A stretch of DNA of 64,000 bases from positions 15,183,001-15,247,000 of the forward strand of contig NC_084943.1 in the NCBI RefSeq assembly GCF_958298935.1. Reading direction: 5' to 3'. Position numbers and translations under genes: made by a program. The notes beneath the pieces were generated by a model. That model saw only the letters and a list, made by a program, of their open reading frames with translations. It ran no database searches and was not told the origin of the DNA. This document shows, one piece after another, positions 45,906-57,267 of the stretch (its first letter is position 1; the number at the start of each line of letters is the position of its first letter). The DNA is from Phragmites australis. Its lineage: Eukaryota; Streptophyta; Magnoliopsida; Poales; Poaceae.

Positions 45906-47733
45906 ATGGATTTGAACATAGAGCCAGAAGATGATTATTTTGCTGGGATTGATTTGAACTTAGATTCATCGGCAGAAGATGTCATTGGTAACTCTCTTCT
46001 TTTCTTTGTTAATTTGAGATTAGTATAATGCTTTTTTTACTGTGCAACCATTCCTTTTTTTTGGCCGTGCAACCATTCTTTTCAATATAAGAACACATGT
46101 TCTTGGCACTATTCGTAGATGATAACCACGATGCTTTAAAAGGTGGGATGGATATGAACTTTGAAGCACCAGTAGAAGATGCTATTATTGGTAATGCTTC
46201 TTCTTCTTCTTCTTTCATTTCGCCATGCAACGGGTACTCTTTTCTAACCTAAGTACACAATGGTTTTGGCATTCTAGATGATAATGATAAAACTCTATTT
46301 TTTTGGGGGAAAAAGATGTGCCAAATGCATTACGAAAACAATTATTTCAAGCTTTATTAGCAAGAAGCGCCAATGAAAAACTAAAGCGTCATATGACCAA
46401 GGGTGTTGCTGAACTATTCAGAGCCCATTTTCAAACTGTTCATCATATTTGGAAGCAAGTTAAAAGTTATCTTAACCAGGGCACTATGGTTATTGTTTCT
46501 AATGGAAGGTGAAATTGTGGCAATAAGCGAGTTCCAATAGATTTATCTGTACTACATAACGTTCCTTTTAAGCATAGAACAACACTGAAAGATGTATGTG
46601 CTCTGTTATATATGAGTAAGTCCAAGTTGTTGAAACTGAAATGAGAAGATCTCTTAGGCGTCACTCAAATAGTATAAAGCCATCCTTAATCGATGCAAAC
46701 AAGAAAGATATGCTACAATGGTGTATGGATATGCTTGATCCAAGTAGCACGCCGGATAATTCAATGTTTAAGGAGCAATTTAATGTTGTTTATATTGATG
46801 AAATATGTTTCAATCTTACAAGAAAATCAGAGACATTATATGTTTCTAGATGAAGATGAGCCCACACGTACATGTAAAAGTAAGAACAACATCCCTAAAA
46901 TTATGTTATTAACTGTTGATGCCCGTCCAAGGTTTGATAGAAATGGAGATTGCACTTTTGATGGAAAGATTGTATGCTTTACTCTAGTTGTTTATGAATC
47001 AGCTAAGAGAAGCAGTGCTAACCGGCCAGTTGGGACAATGGAAATGAAGCTCATCACATCAATTATGAAGGAAGTCATTAGAACTTTAATGATCAATAAG
47101 GTATTGCCTGCTATTCTAGCTAAGTGGTCACATGAAGATGTCAACAGACCCATCTATATTTAGCAAGACAATGGTCAGCCTCATCTTGATCCTGCTGATC
47201 CATTATTTTCTGAAGTTGCTAAGCTAGATGGATTTGATATTTGGCTCAATTATCAACCAACAAATTCACTAGATTTCAATATATTTGATTTGAGTTTTCG
47301 TGTTATCCAATCTATTCAGTATAAGAAGGCTGCAAAAACAGTAGCAGATCTTGTTCCAATTGTTCAAGAGGTATTGTCTTTTTTTTTCTTTTGGTTATAT
47401 TATACTCATGACAATTTGCTTGGAGCTAACACTGTTCACATAAAATAGGCCTTCCAAGAGTACTCCCCACGCAAGGCAAATAAAATTTTCGTGACACTTC
47501 AACTCGTTTTGAAGGAGGCTATGAAACTAGGAGGAGTAAATAACTTCAAGATTCCACAAATCAAGAAACGGACCCTAGAAAGACTGAGGCATCTTCCTTT
47601 GCAGATCAGTTGCGAGTCATCATTAGTAGCCGAGGCTATGACCTAGCTTGCTGAATAATTTGCTAAGAGAGAACATTATAACTTTTTCATTGATGCAAAA
47701 ATGTATTGGTATGCATGGAACAATTTGAACTAG
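45906..47733 (+). pseudogene. Mariner-like (MLE, DD39D) transposase
   Basis: The N-terminus is split over short exons: 45906-45987 (MDLNIEPEDDYFAGIDLN), about 46118-46191 (DDNHDALKGGMDMN) and 46278 onward (DVPNALRKQLFQALLARSA), joined by GT-AG introns. The helix-turn-helix region follows (HIWKQVKSYLNQG). Catalytic motifs: VVYIDEICFNLTRKSE (first Asp, about 46790), QDNGQPHLDP (second, about 47167) and SLDFNIFDL (third). The second and third Asp are separated by exactly 39 residues. An intron at about 47373-47449 splits IVQE from AFQEYSPRKANKIF. The frame is broken by a T-run at about 46300, TGA and TAG stops, and a stop directly before QDN. Confidence 0.92.
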
Positions 47734-48072
47734 TAGTATGCTAAGTGATACTGGTATGCTATCCAAAATAGTAGTATATGCACCAAAATTATTTTTACAT
47801 ATATTCGCATGTAATTTGTCTTATTTTGTTCATGTAAGGGTAAACTATCCAATTAGTAATGCATTTTTAACGATATCAAGGAAGCATTCATAATTTCAGA
47901 TGGCATAGAGACATAGCTTATCAAAGAAAGATCAAAGGTTCTTCTCGGCAATATCCAAAACCCAAGAACTAATTAACTTACATCATCTTGCATAGAAATC
48001 AAACAAATAGTTTCCCTTACCCTCAAAGATAATTAGGGAAATGATCTGCAACATCTCTTTAGTGATTTGACG

Positions 48073-48586
48073 CTATCCTTCAAAGAGTTCCTCCTCTGTG
48101 GAGTCCACGACCACATAGATGGCCCGCTCGTCCACATCTATAGGGCCCTTGATGACATAGCTAGGCATCTCGACCTCCTGCGTAGGAAGCTCGACGACGT
48201 CAATGCTCATCTCGACCCCCCATGCAGGAAGCTCGACGACGTCTCCGCGCATCTTGACCTCCTGCAAAGAGTGCTTGACAGCGTCATTGCGCTTCTGGGC
48301 CTCCGCCATGATGTCTGTGATGGCATCACGCTGCTTCTCTTCCTCCTCCACGGGATTTTCGACGGCGCCATCGTGCTTCTTAGCCCCTGCCATAAAATCC
48401 AGCATAACATTGCTGAGCTTCCTTTGTTGGGTCGTCGATGATGTCTTCGGGCTCCTTGCCCTTCTTCGCCGAGACCTCCTCGTATTCTGGTCATTGTGCT
48501 CCTCATCGTTCTCAGAGTCAGGGACAATGAGGAGGACCTTCTTGTCCTTATTGGCGTCATAGAGATTTTTTTATGGAGCTATCCAT
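48073..48586 (-). pseudogene. Unrecognised antisense ORF in mariner element, one-base frameshift
   Basis: A frame on the minus strand ends at 48073 (STEEELFEG then stop) and stays open up to about 48575. It lies one base out of frame with a good start ATG at 48586 (MDSSIK). Removing one A from the seven-A run at 48566-48572 would join them to about 171 codons. The visible protein has KDKKVLLIVPDSENDEEHND, a basic stretch RRSRRRRARSPK, an acidic centre (VENPVEEEEKQRDA) and two related segments (KMRGDVVELPAWGVEM and EMSIDVVELPTQEVEM). It is more GC-rich than the rest of the element. I do not recognise it. It could be a captured host fragment or an accessory gene of the element. Confidence 0.4.
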
Positions 48587-48873
48587 GGTATTGCTGAGCT
48601 TTTATAGTGTGAGAGACCAGGCAAATAGGGAGAGATGACATGGTAGACGAAGCGAAGGATGGGTGCTGCAAGTTACTGAAGGGAGTAGAACTCAAACAAC
48701 CAGCACATGCACGTGTGAACTCCTTAATTGCATGTATGCATTAGAAAGAAAAGACTATTGTAGTAATATGAGGGACAATAGAGTCTAAAATATGTTCAAA
48801 AGTCTAAAATGTCAGTTTTTGTATCTATTGAAGGGAAAAATAAAACGTAAGTTTTTGAAGACCGAAGGGAGTA

Positions 48874-49683
48874 CTAGCTAGCTTAATCATTTGCTATTGG
48901 GAGTAGCGGAACAAAGTAGCAGTGGAAGCGACCTTTCCCATTGCGTGAGTAGAGCCAATGCGAGTGAATCTAGTTAGTTCGCATGTCTTTCATATGTCAA
49001 ATCTAACCTGTCTTCGTCGCCCCGATTAGGGAAAGCTCAATTTGTCTGCAGGAACACCAGCAAAGGGTGGAGTAATTAAAGTACCCTAAACACTAAAATG
49101 TCTAATCACATGTTCTGTGTCGTCAAATTTTTCTCCATATATCTATGACTAGCGGCAGATTCAGATGAGTTAAGTAGGGCTCATTCACATCTCTCTTCCT
49201 TTTCCTTCTTTTCTTCATCTCTCTTTTCTTCTTTCTCTCTTTTATTCATGAAAAAAAAATTATAGAGGTTAAAGGAGGTATTGGCTGCAAAATTAGGAGG
49301 CCTGGAGGCCCTAAAATGTCAACAACCCATGTATACTGTGTGTCCGACATTTCAAGCAAAGGTGTAAAACAAGAGGGGCTGCTACAGTAATACACGAGGC
49401 TGAATTGGAGGAAACTAATACCCGCACTCCATCTGAATCCAACAATCAACTACTTCGATGGCGGTAGCGGCCGTCCAGTGACGGAGTGGCGTGGTAGGCG
49501 AGGCAGGTGACGATGGGGGCGTACGAGGAGGCCTATGGAGAAGGGGTGAGGCGGGCGGTAGCAAGAGCGTGTGAGGTGGGTGGTGGCATAGCAATGAGGG
49601 GGTGACAACACGACGATGGGAAGGTGTGGTGAGAGGATGAGAGCGATGAATAGGGGTGCAAGGAGGGGTGACAGGATCATTCT
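48874..49683. other. Unassigned intergenic sequence
   Basis: A pyrimidine-rich tract (CTTCC/TTTCTTC) lies at 49188-49250, with GC-rich sequence at 49450-49600. No domain is seen in any frame. Confidence 0.4.
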
Positions 49684-50226
49684 TGTTGGGAACTTACGCC
49701 GCCAATAGAGTGGTGGACCTTCAAACCCGAGAGGAATCCTAAGGCTAGAGGGAAATATACACAAAGTGGAGAAACCTTTGATTGAATTAATATCATCTGT
49801 CTTATCAGTTACAGTTATGCCCGTACCCGACTGTTCCCTGTTACCATTTACGATATTACCCCTCCAACTGCTATATTCTCAACATATTCGAGTGTAATAA
49901 GATATTATCATAAGTACATCCAGATTCGTGTGACTCCATCGTGACATCGTGTAAAGCTCTTCGACCGAGCTCCGAAGGCCCGACCAATGCTTCGCCCGTT
50001 CCAGCTGCCAAACCTGTTCACGCGGCGCGGAGAGTCCGAAGGGTTCCTGCAACACGACAGATCTACGGTAAACATCAGCCTTGTTCGTTTACGATGTCTG
50101 TAGAGGTCTTCGACCCAATGTCTGAAGGGCCCTATGAGACCATTCCCTAATAGTCCTGTATAGTTTCGTTCGACGAATTTTGCTGCACCACTTCATACAA
50201 CATCTTCAAGGTATATTCCCAGAACA
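49684..50226 (-). repeat. Candidate solo LTR
   Basis: On the minus strand it would run TGTTCTGGGAATATACC to GTAAGTTCCCAACA, with TG...CA ends and LTR-like composition. The flanking 5-mers (ATTCT and TGGAA) do not match, so the boundaries are unproven. Confidence 0.35.
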
Positions 50227-51519
50227 TGGAAGATCTCATCCTGCACGGGATGGTTCAATTCAACAAACCAAACACACGGATGGGCTTTGATCTAGGACCA
50301 ATCGATACTTGCATATGATGGTACAAGGAACCAAACACTACCTGACACTACAGTTGGTGGGCTAGTCAATAGGGTTGGTGTAGAATACCAATAGATATCT
50401 GTTGATCCATACTAGTATGAATTAATTAATTAATTAGTCATTTTGATCCAACCAAAATACCTAATTAGTTAATTGAGTTGAATTAAATGGATCCATGGAT
50501 CGCTCTATACCCATCCCTACAACCCAACCTATATTCGACTCATCTTTTTTCAAATTTGCTGAAAGAGAGTTTCTCATTTTCAGTCACATTTTGTAACTTG
50601 AAAGCAAGGGAATATAGGATTTGGTTGCTTTGTTCCATTTTGTTTATTCTCGAAGAAATAGCGCAGCTCTTCGCCCCATCATAAGGAAATTGTCATCATC
50701 GACCACTGCAACGTTGGTATCATACTCCAACTTTCTCTATCTTCTTTAGGCATCGATGGGGAAGAACACTGTAGGTGCTCTTAGGGTAAATGAACATTCT
50801 TTATTTTCTCTAGGCATCGATGGCGAGAGAACACTATGGATTCTCTTCGGGCAGATGAAGTTGTCGAGTCGTTCTGCATTGATTGGGTACAAGAGGCTAA
50901 TCTTCATACTGATCTGGTGTCATCTGGTAATAGTGATATTTCGTCTCTCGGAAGGGCTAAATATGCACAATACAATTAAGACTCAGAAAATGGTATACTT
51001 TTAATCTAGTGACAGATCTAGAGTCAAATTTTAGGGCTTGACTTCTTTTTCTTTCTCCTCTATTTCTTCTTTTTTTCCCTTTTTCTTTCTTCTTCTCTTC
51101 CTCTCTTCACCTTCTATGACCAAAAATTGCATAAAGGGTTCGAGGGGGCTCTCGAAGTGTTTCTTGGGGCCAGCCCTGCTCGAATCTAAACTTCATTGTG
51201 ACAGCATACGGTTCAAATTTGAAGTGGTGTTTTCTGCACCAATCTTTGGAACGGCGTGGTATGACTTTTTGTTAAAAAGAAATCTGAATATACATTAGCA
51301 GAAGTTACCTAAAACATAGTGATATGACATATTTTTCATGAATTTCCAAGGATAATGTCGACGGTAAAAAAATAAATGTCTTACAAGATTTTACACGTTC
51401 TTGGATAATATCCAGTAATTTAGAGCTCACACCATAGTAGTAATATCATCGATGGGGTGAGCAGCCTCTGATTGATGAACAGTAACAACTAACAAGGCTC
51501 CTGTTGCATGCATTTCTAA
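50227..51519. other. Intergenic, with a 2-copy tandem repeat
   Basis: TAGGCATCGATGG, then AGA-GAACACT, recurs at about 50746 and 50811 (period about 65-70 bp). A pyrimidine tract lies at 51041-51110. No gene is seen. Confidence 0.45.
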
Positions 51520-51754
51520 GGGCATCTCTAATAACTATAAATAGCTACTATATCTTAACCGAGAGAACACGCTTCTTAAAATTTATACGAGTCATGTCAC
51601 TCACAATTCTCTATACCTCACACAGAAGAGAAATATTAGCTTTTCATCTCTTCTATTCAAGAACAAAGTACTTACGTTCTCTCTTCTATAAAAATAAAAA
51701 ATCATACTAGTCACAACACTGAGAAATAGTATACTCTAACCATTAGAAATGTCC
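51520..51754. mobile_element. Tourist-like MITE
   Basis: Inverted ends GGGCATCTCTAATAAC and GGACATTTCTAATGGT, flanked by TAA on both sides (51517-51519 and 51755-51757). 235 bp, no ORF. Confidence 0.85.
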
Positions 51755-52447
51755 TAAAACCACTGAAGTCCATAAATGGATGGGATGACGCTTGACATGG
51801 ACTTAACTCTCCTTTCCACGAGCAAAAAAGAGGCATGGAATGGACTAAAGCAACGAGCCGTGCGTGCGTGCGTGCGTGTTGCATGCGTACGTGGGACATT
51901 TTCACAAACTCCAAAATATGCTAATTGTTGGACCTAGCTAGTTAATTGGACATGTACAACTTTGTGGGTGCATGATATGTTGATATTCTTCTCTCCTTTT
52001 GAGAGGAGTATGTGTGATGATCAAGTCCCTACATGACGTTAGAGCGGTCAATTGGTATTACTCGGTCTTGAAAAGATGACGTGTACTTCCTTTTATTGTA
52101 AATATATGTTATTTTAAATTTATACATGTAAATTGAGAAAGTGAATTAAATGATCTTGTTACCCTTTATTTATATTGTATTGAAAAAGATGATGTGTACT
52201 CATTTATTTGTGAGAATGAAGGCATAAGAAAAGAAAGAAGTTATAGGATGGCTATATTTACAGTATACTAGTTGAGAAGCATAAAACAATTTATATTTGT
52301 AATTGGGGGAGTATTACGCGAAGGCAAACCTTCCAACGCATCCTACTCGACAATGCCTTTTTTATGAGCCTTGATCCCAGCACTTGCTAGTGATGACATC
52401 AACATGATTAAAATGACCTACGTAGTTCGTGAAGTTTAATTATCTAA

Positions 52448-52723
52448 GGCCATCTCCAGCAGAGGAGGCATTTCTGCAGATCCGGCTGCTACAGAGACTG
52501 ACAGTGGGCTGGATGCAGGAAACAATGGCTGTACTGTAGCAACACTGTAGCAGTACTGTTTACAGAGGCTGACAGCGGGTCCGGAGAGAGAAAAAGAGGA
52601 GTAGAAGGTAGAAAATAAGATAGCTGCTGGAGATGAAAAAATAAGGGATGCTATAATAGTGATAGGGGATGCTGTAATAGTGTTTTTGAGGATGAAAATT
52701 TGAGGTAGCTGCTGGAGATGGCC
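52448..52723. mobile_element. Tourist-like MITE
   Basis: Perfect 15-bp inverted ends GGCCATCTCCAGCAG, flanked by TAA (52445-52447 and 52724-52726). The 276-bp interior carries repeated ACTGTAGCA and GATGCTGTAATAGTG words. Confidence 0.93.
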
Positions 52724-52726
52724 TAA

Positions 52727-54728
52727 TAGTACGCGCTCCCGTAAAAAAGGGTGTCATTTGGAAGATATTAAACTGAGAATTAGCTACACAAATAGTAAAG
52801 GTGCAAATTAATTAACCTAAGTACTATCGACCCTCTTTAATTCAACTAATTATACTAATTTTTAAAATTTTAATTAATTTAAGATAAAATATATTATTAG
52901 TTGAACTAAATAAGATCGGTAGGAACTTTTATATTCACTAATTTTCATCTCTAGTGAATAGTAATGATTTTTTTTTTTTTTTGCAAATGATCTTGAAATT
53001 TTGCTTGATTGTGTAAGATTACCTACTCTACAAATGTGACTTTATCTTTTTTGAACTTTTTTCAAAACTTCGAGAAATGTTTTTGAGAGGGTCACCACTG
53101 AATGTTCTCCCAAGTAAGTCTCATGCCGACTTCTTCCTTAATGGAATATTTGCCCTGGCTCCGTCGTTTAGGATGCTCTTTTCCAACACTCAAAAACACA
53201 AAGGTACAGATCTTCAACATTGAACATACAAAATGAACAAGGAGCACGAGAAAGTTGGGGCATAAAAGCCACCCACTGCAGCTATCGATGCCTGGGCCAA
53301 AATTTGTAGCACCGAGAGCGTGAGGTGTTTTAAGGTTGACAACTAGAGAGTTTGATTGCCTAGATGACAGTAGTAAATTACTAATGTTACTTACAGATCG
53401 AACGACAATAGTAAAAAAATAACGTGGTACAACCTAGAAAGAGAGAACGCGACCATGTTGAGATTGTGAGACATGGGCTGTGGGCTGATTTTGTTCGGTG
53501 AGCTTTGAAACGAGATGTAATGACCCAAAGTATCGAAAAGAGGTATTGATAAAATAGATAACATATTACAAATTATTTTTTTTATTTTTAGATCGTAATT
53601 TTCTGATACTCCCTAATACTCATATCGCACAAGTATATCAGCCTCCGTCACATATCTGTAACACTTAGGGGGAAAATAGGGCAAGATCCGAACGAGTGCT
53701 AGCCCACGCTAGCCACCTTCAGATCCACGATTTGATGAACAAAATAGGGAGGAATGCCCTATTTTGAAGAGATGGCCATAGCTAAAGGAGTCAATGGCAG
53801 TGGCGGGTACCGTTCTTCGTGCGGAGAGGGGAGTGACGGGAGGGAATGATTCGGCTATTTATGAGATATAGAAGGTACATGATTTTTATTTTTTAATGCG
53901 CCATGGGCCCTATTTAACTGATGCTACACGCTGCAGCACAAATTGAAAATCTAGCATCGGCCAAGTTAGGGAGAGCTCTCCTTCTTTCCCATTCCTATTC
54001 TTATTCTTTTTCTTCCTCTTCTTCTTTTCTTCCTCATTCTCTTTCATACCAAAAAGTTGAGCGGTTCAGGAGAAGCAAATTTTATAGAATACTGTTCAGA
54101 AAGACTCCTGTAAGATTTTATCTATATCATTCATCTTCTGATCTAATGGCTGAACTGAGAAGGAGAGAATGAACCTATGTTATCATAAGGGAGAAAATCT
54201 TTTATAAAATCGGATCCTATAAAATTTATTTTTAAGCTCATGTGCGTGGGGTTAGGGGGACAGAGCGCCCCCATGGTGGATCTACCTGTGGATACGTCAC
54301 TTCAGCATCAAGCTCCATGATACACGCCGTGGGTGCCCTAAGGAACTCTGCACGTTCAGTTCTGTACATGTCCAGGAATGTGTGCAAATGCCCAGGAATG
54401 TGTGTAAATGCTCCGGCTGGGCATCTTTTGCTCTGACTAGGAATTGTGCCCACAATGTTTTGTTCAGTCGCGTACTTACATGTATATTACTTCACCTATG
54501 TTATGGTTTGTTGTGTGAGTATTTGGCAATGCACGGAAGGAGTAAAAATGAAAAACTAAGGTACAAACATTTTGTATTTCACCGCTACTTGTAGGCTGAT
54601 TTGCTTCACTCTAGCCAAAACCTGGACCTGCTCTGGTCACTGGCTGCATCGTACGAACACTTGAGCTTTGTTTTGACATAAATGGTGCTGGGGATAGCTG
54701 CCTGTAGTTCTAAAAAGGACTCGGATAA
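52727..54728. other. Unassigned AT-rich intergenic sequence
   Basis: No gene supported. A pyrimidine-rich stretch is at 53980-54045. AGGAATGTGTGCAAATGC/AGGAATGTGTGTAAATGC is a small tandem repeat at 54374-54411. Confidence 0.45.
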
Positions 54729-55146
54729 GTTTACGTTTGTTTCAGCTGTAGATTATGAAAAACAGTTTATATATTGTGAATTGTAAGAAGCTAGATTGTA
54801 AAATCTGAATTGTAAAAGCTGAATTGTGGATTCTTATAATCTGGTGGAAGGCAGATTGTTGGATTGTTACAATCTAGGTGTTGGATTGTAACAATCCAAC
54901 TTTTCCAACCAGCTGTTTATTTCAGCTTTTGTAAAAATTGAATTGTGGATTGTTACAATCTGGTAGGAGGCAGATTGTTGGATTGTTACAATCTAGGTGT
55001 TGGATCGTAACAATCCAACTTTTCCAACCAGCTATTTGTTTCAGCTTTTAGATTGTGATCATAATCCAACTTTTACAATCCAGCTGTTTGTTTCAACTTG
55101 GATTTTGATCAGAACCTAGCTTTTACGATCCAAAACAAACACGGCC
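54729..55146. mobile_element. Tourist-like MITE, copy 2, with internal duplication
   Basis: Same family as 41854-42154. Ends are GTTTACGTTTGTTTCAG and GGCCGTGTTTGTTTTGG, flanked by TAA (54726-54728 and 55147-55149). An internal segment of about 115 bp (GGCAGATTGTTGGATTGTTA... to CCAACTTTTCCAACCAGCT) is tandemly duplicated, which accounts for the extra length (418 against 301 bp). Confidence 0.83.
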
Positions 55147-55252
55147 TAAAATAAGACAAAATTATGAAAATTTTCAGATTCTTGGGCCAAACAGGGCCTA
55201 AAATGGGACAAAATTATGAAAACTTTTAGATTCTTGGGCCTTGTATAATCAA
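55143..55252. repeat. Tandem duplication of about 54 bp
   Basis: GGCCTAAAAT-AGACAAAATTATGAAAA followed by TTAGATTCTTGGGCC occurs twice in direct succession, at 55143-55188 and 55196-55241. Confidence 0.8.
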
Positions 55253-56577
55253 CTGGAGCCTAATCCCAACCGGTCAAGACCATCAACTTTTGTGCCAGAA
55301 TGAAGTAGAGTAGGAAGTCCACATCTCCTGTTTCAGCTCTGGAGCCCCAGATGATGGCAGCGATTTTCTACTACATAAAAAGGAACATAACGATGATTGG
55401 TGGTTCAGTCATCCGATGGCTCGTATTGATTTGATGGTCCGCCGTACCATCCAACGGATGATAATGTGTTGCCGACCCATGCACAAATCATGGAACTAAT
55501 CTGAATCCCTCCGATCTCTGTTAACACTTGAGTAGATTTTCTTAAACATAAGAGTAGTTATGGCAGTCCATATTTCTGCAGGTTTATTTTGCACCAGTGT
55601 TCTCTCCAGCCAAATGGGAAGTGAATATGATGGCCGGTCATAGTTCAGTATTTAAGCGGATTTGCTTGAAATTCGTCAAATCTGCATGCTCGAAATTTTG
55701 GATTTAGCACACACAGGACACAGAATCTCTACCTGTTCAAATACTTCAATCAATATTTGCATGACTTATCAGGCAACCAACAATTCTCTAGCAAAAGCCC
55801 TGCCATGATTTAATGATAGAGGTCAATGCCGGTATGCAAGAGTTGAGGCTTGAGTTTGGGATAGGTTTTCACACTACATCCGGCACAAATCCATTCTGCT
55901 CATCGCAGTTCGCAGAAATTTTCAGGTAGCTGAGCTACATATATTTTTACCAATTTTTTTTTTAAAAAAACCTGTGACTAACAACTGATATTGATGTACA
56001 TCAGTTGGATGGAAGGGAAACCAACTCAGAAGAAGCACATGTAACGCCAGATTACTTTTTACTAAGTAGATCATGCTTAGTAAGAAGGAAACGTGCCTAG
56101 CTAACAAAAGTTATATTGAATATAAATCACAATTTTAGATTAAGTTTGTACTGTCAGCAAACTCGAAAACATGATCTAATTGCCGGAAGACATACTGGAA
56201 CTAATATTTTCATGGCATGAACAACTATTTTTCTTTGCAAGTAGAATTTATAATACAATAGTGCAGAGGTACAGATATTGTTAAACACTTCTGATACTCA
56301 GGCCATTTGGTTGCTGCTTGACTATGCAGCATCCCACTGATCAACTGAGCATCAATATCACATATAGCATTCACAGCCAACCAATATGACTCGTAAACAT
56401 AATTCACAATGCTGCACAACAAACCAACTGAACATCAGATGAAGTAACTACTAACCATCATTATATTTTTTTTTAAGTAGTAGAGATTTGGAACAATCCT
56501 TGAGGCAATTCAAAGGGGATTACAATTTAAAAAGGTACAATGTGATAAGCAAAATTAAACCATCAAGGACAAAAAAA
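55253..56577. other. Unassigned intergenic sequence
   Basis: Minus-strand open frames at 55922-56107 and 56225-56422 have no recognisable features. No element ends are seen. Confidence 0.45.
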
Positions 56578-56870
56578 AAGAGAGAAAAAGGAAGAGACAA
56601 TGCTATCTTGTGAAATTTTTTGGCTCCTGTTACAAGGCACGAATATTCAACTAGTAAAATCTAAAATCACATGTTAAATTCTGGTTCTTATTTGCATTGA
56701 AAATCATGGGGAAGGACAACAGAAAAATAGGAAAAAGGAAGAGACAATGCTATCTCGTGAAAATTTTAACTTCCATTGCAACGCACATGTATTTAACTAG
56801 TAAAATCTAAAATCATATGTTAAACTCTGGTTCTTATTTGCATTGAAAATCACGGGGAAGGTCCATGTGT
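56578..56870 (+). mobile_element. Tandemly duplicated Helitron 3' end
   Basis: Two copies of a grass Helitron terminus, CTGTTACAAGGCACGAAT...CTAG ending 56654 and CCATTGCAACGCACATGT...CTAG ending 56800, each followed by T. They lie in a tandem repeat of about 146 bp that includes both upstream (GGAAGAGACAATGCTATCT) and downstream flanking sequence (AAAATCTAAAATCA-ATGTTAAA). Confidence 0.75.
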
Positions 56871-57267
56871 TTGGTTCAAAAATAATTTAAAACACAAAAT
56901 GAAAACCCCGTTTTATGGGTTTCACGTTTCAGTAGTTGAGCCAGCTGAAATCAAACAGTGAGGCCCCCAACTTTTGAGGGCCTCACAATCTGATTTGAGC
57001 TTGGAAGCCCTGATTGCACACTGCCAAAGAGAGATTGGACAGCCACGATAATTTTGCATCTTCATAAGAGACTGTAAGTCGTTTGTTTAGAACCTTGAAT
57101 TCTAAATATGTATAAATGTATAAAGTGCAAGTAGAAATTTACATTCGAATTCATACAGCTCACAGTGGATAAAACAGAAAAAAAGCGACTCATATACCTA
57201 GTAATCTTGTACACATTATCCTTTTCAGCAGGAATAAAAAGAAATTACTATTATGTACTTCACGGAC

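Larger units (their letters stand above)
44159..48871 (+). mobile_element. Mariner-like element with Stowaway-type ends
   Basis: The left end CTCCCTCCAGTCTCCAAAAA and, reverse complemented from 48871, CTCCCTTCGGTCTTCAAAAA form terminal inverted repeats that extend further as TTTGACATTTT/CTGACATTTTAGAC-like sequence. Both ends are flanked by TA (44157-44158 and 48872-48873). It encodes a plant mariner (MLE, DD39D) transposase on the plus strand (45906-47733). It is 4713 bp including a 1153-bp foldback insertion. Stowaway MITEs share these ends, which fits the known relation between MLE transposases and Stowaway. Confidence 0.92.
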
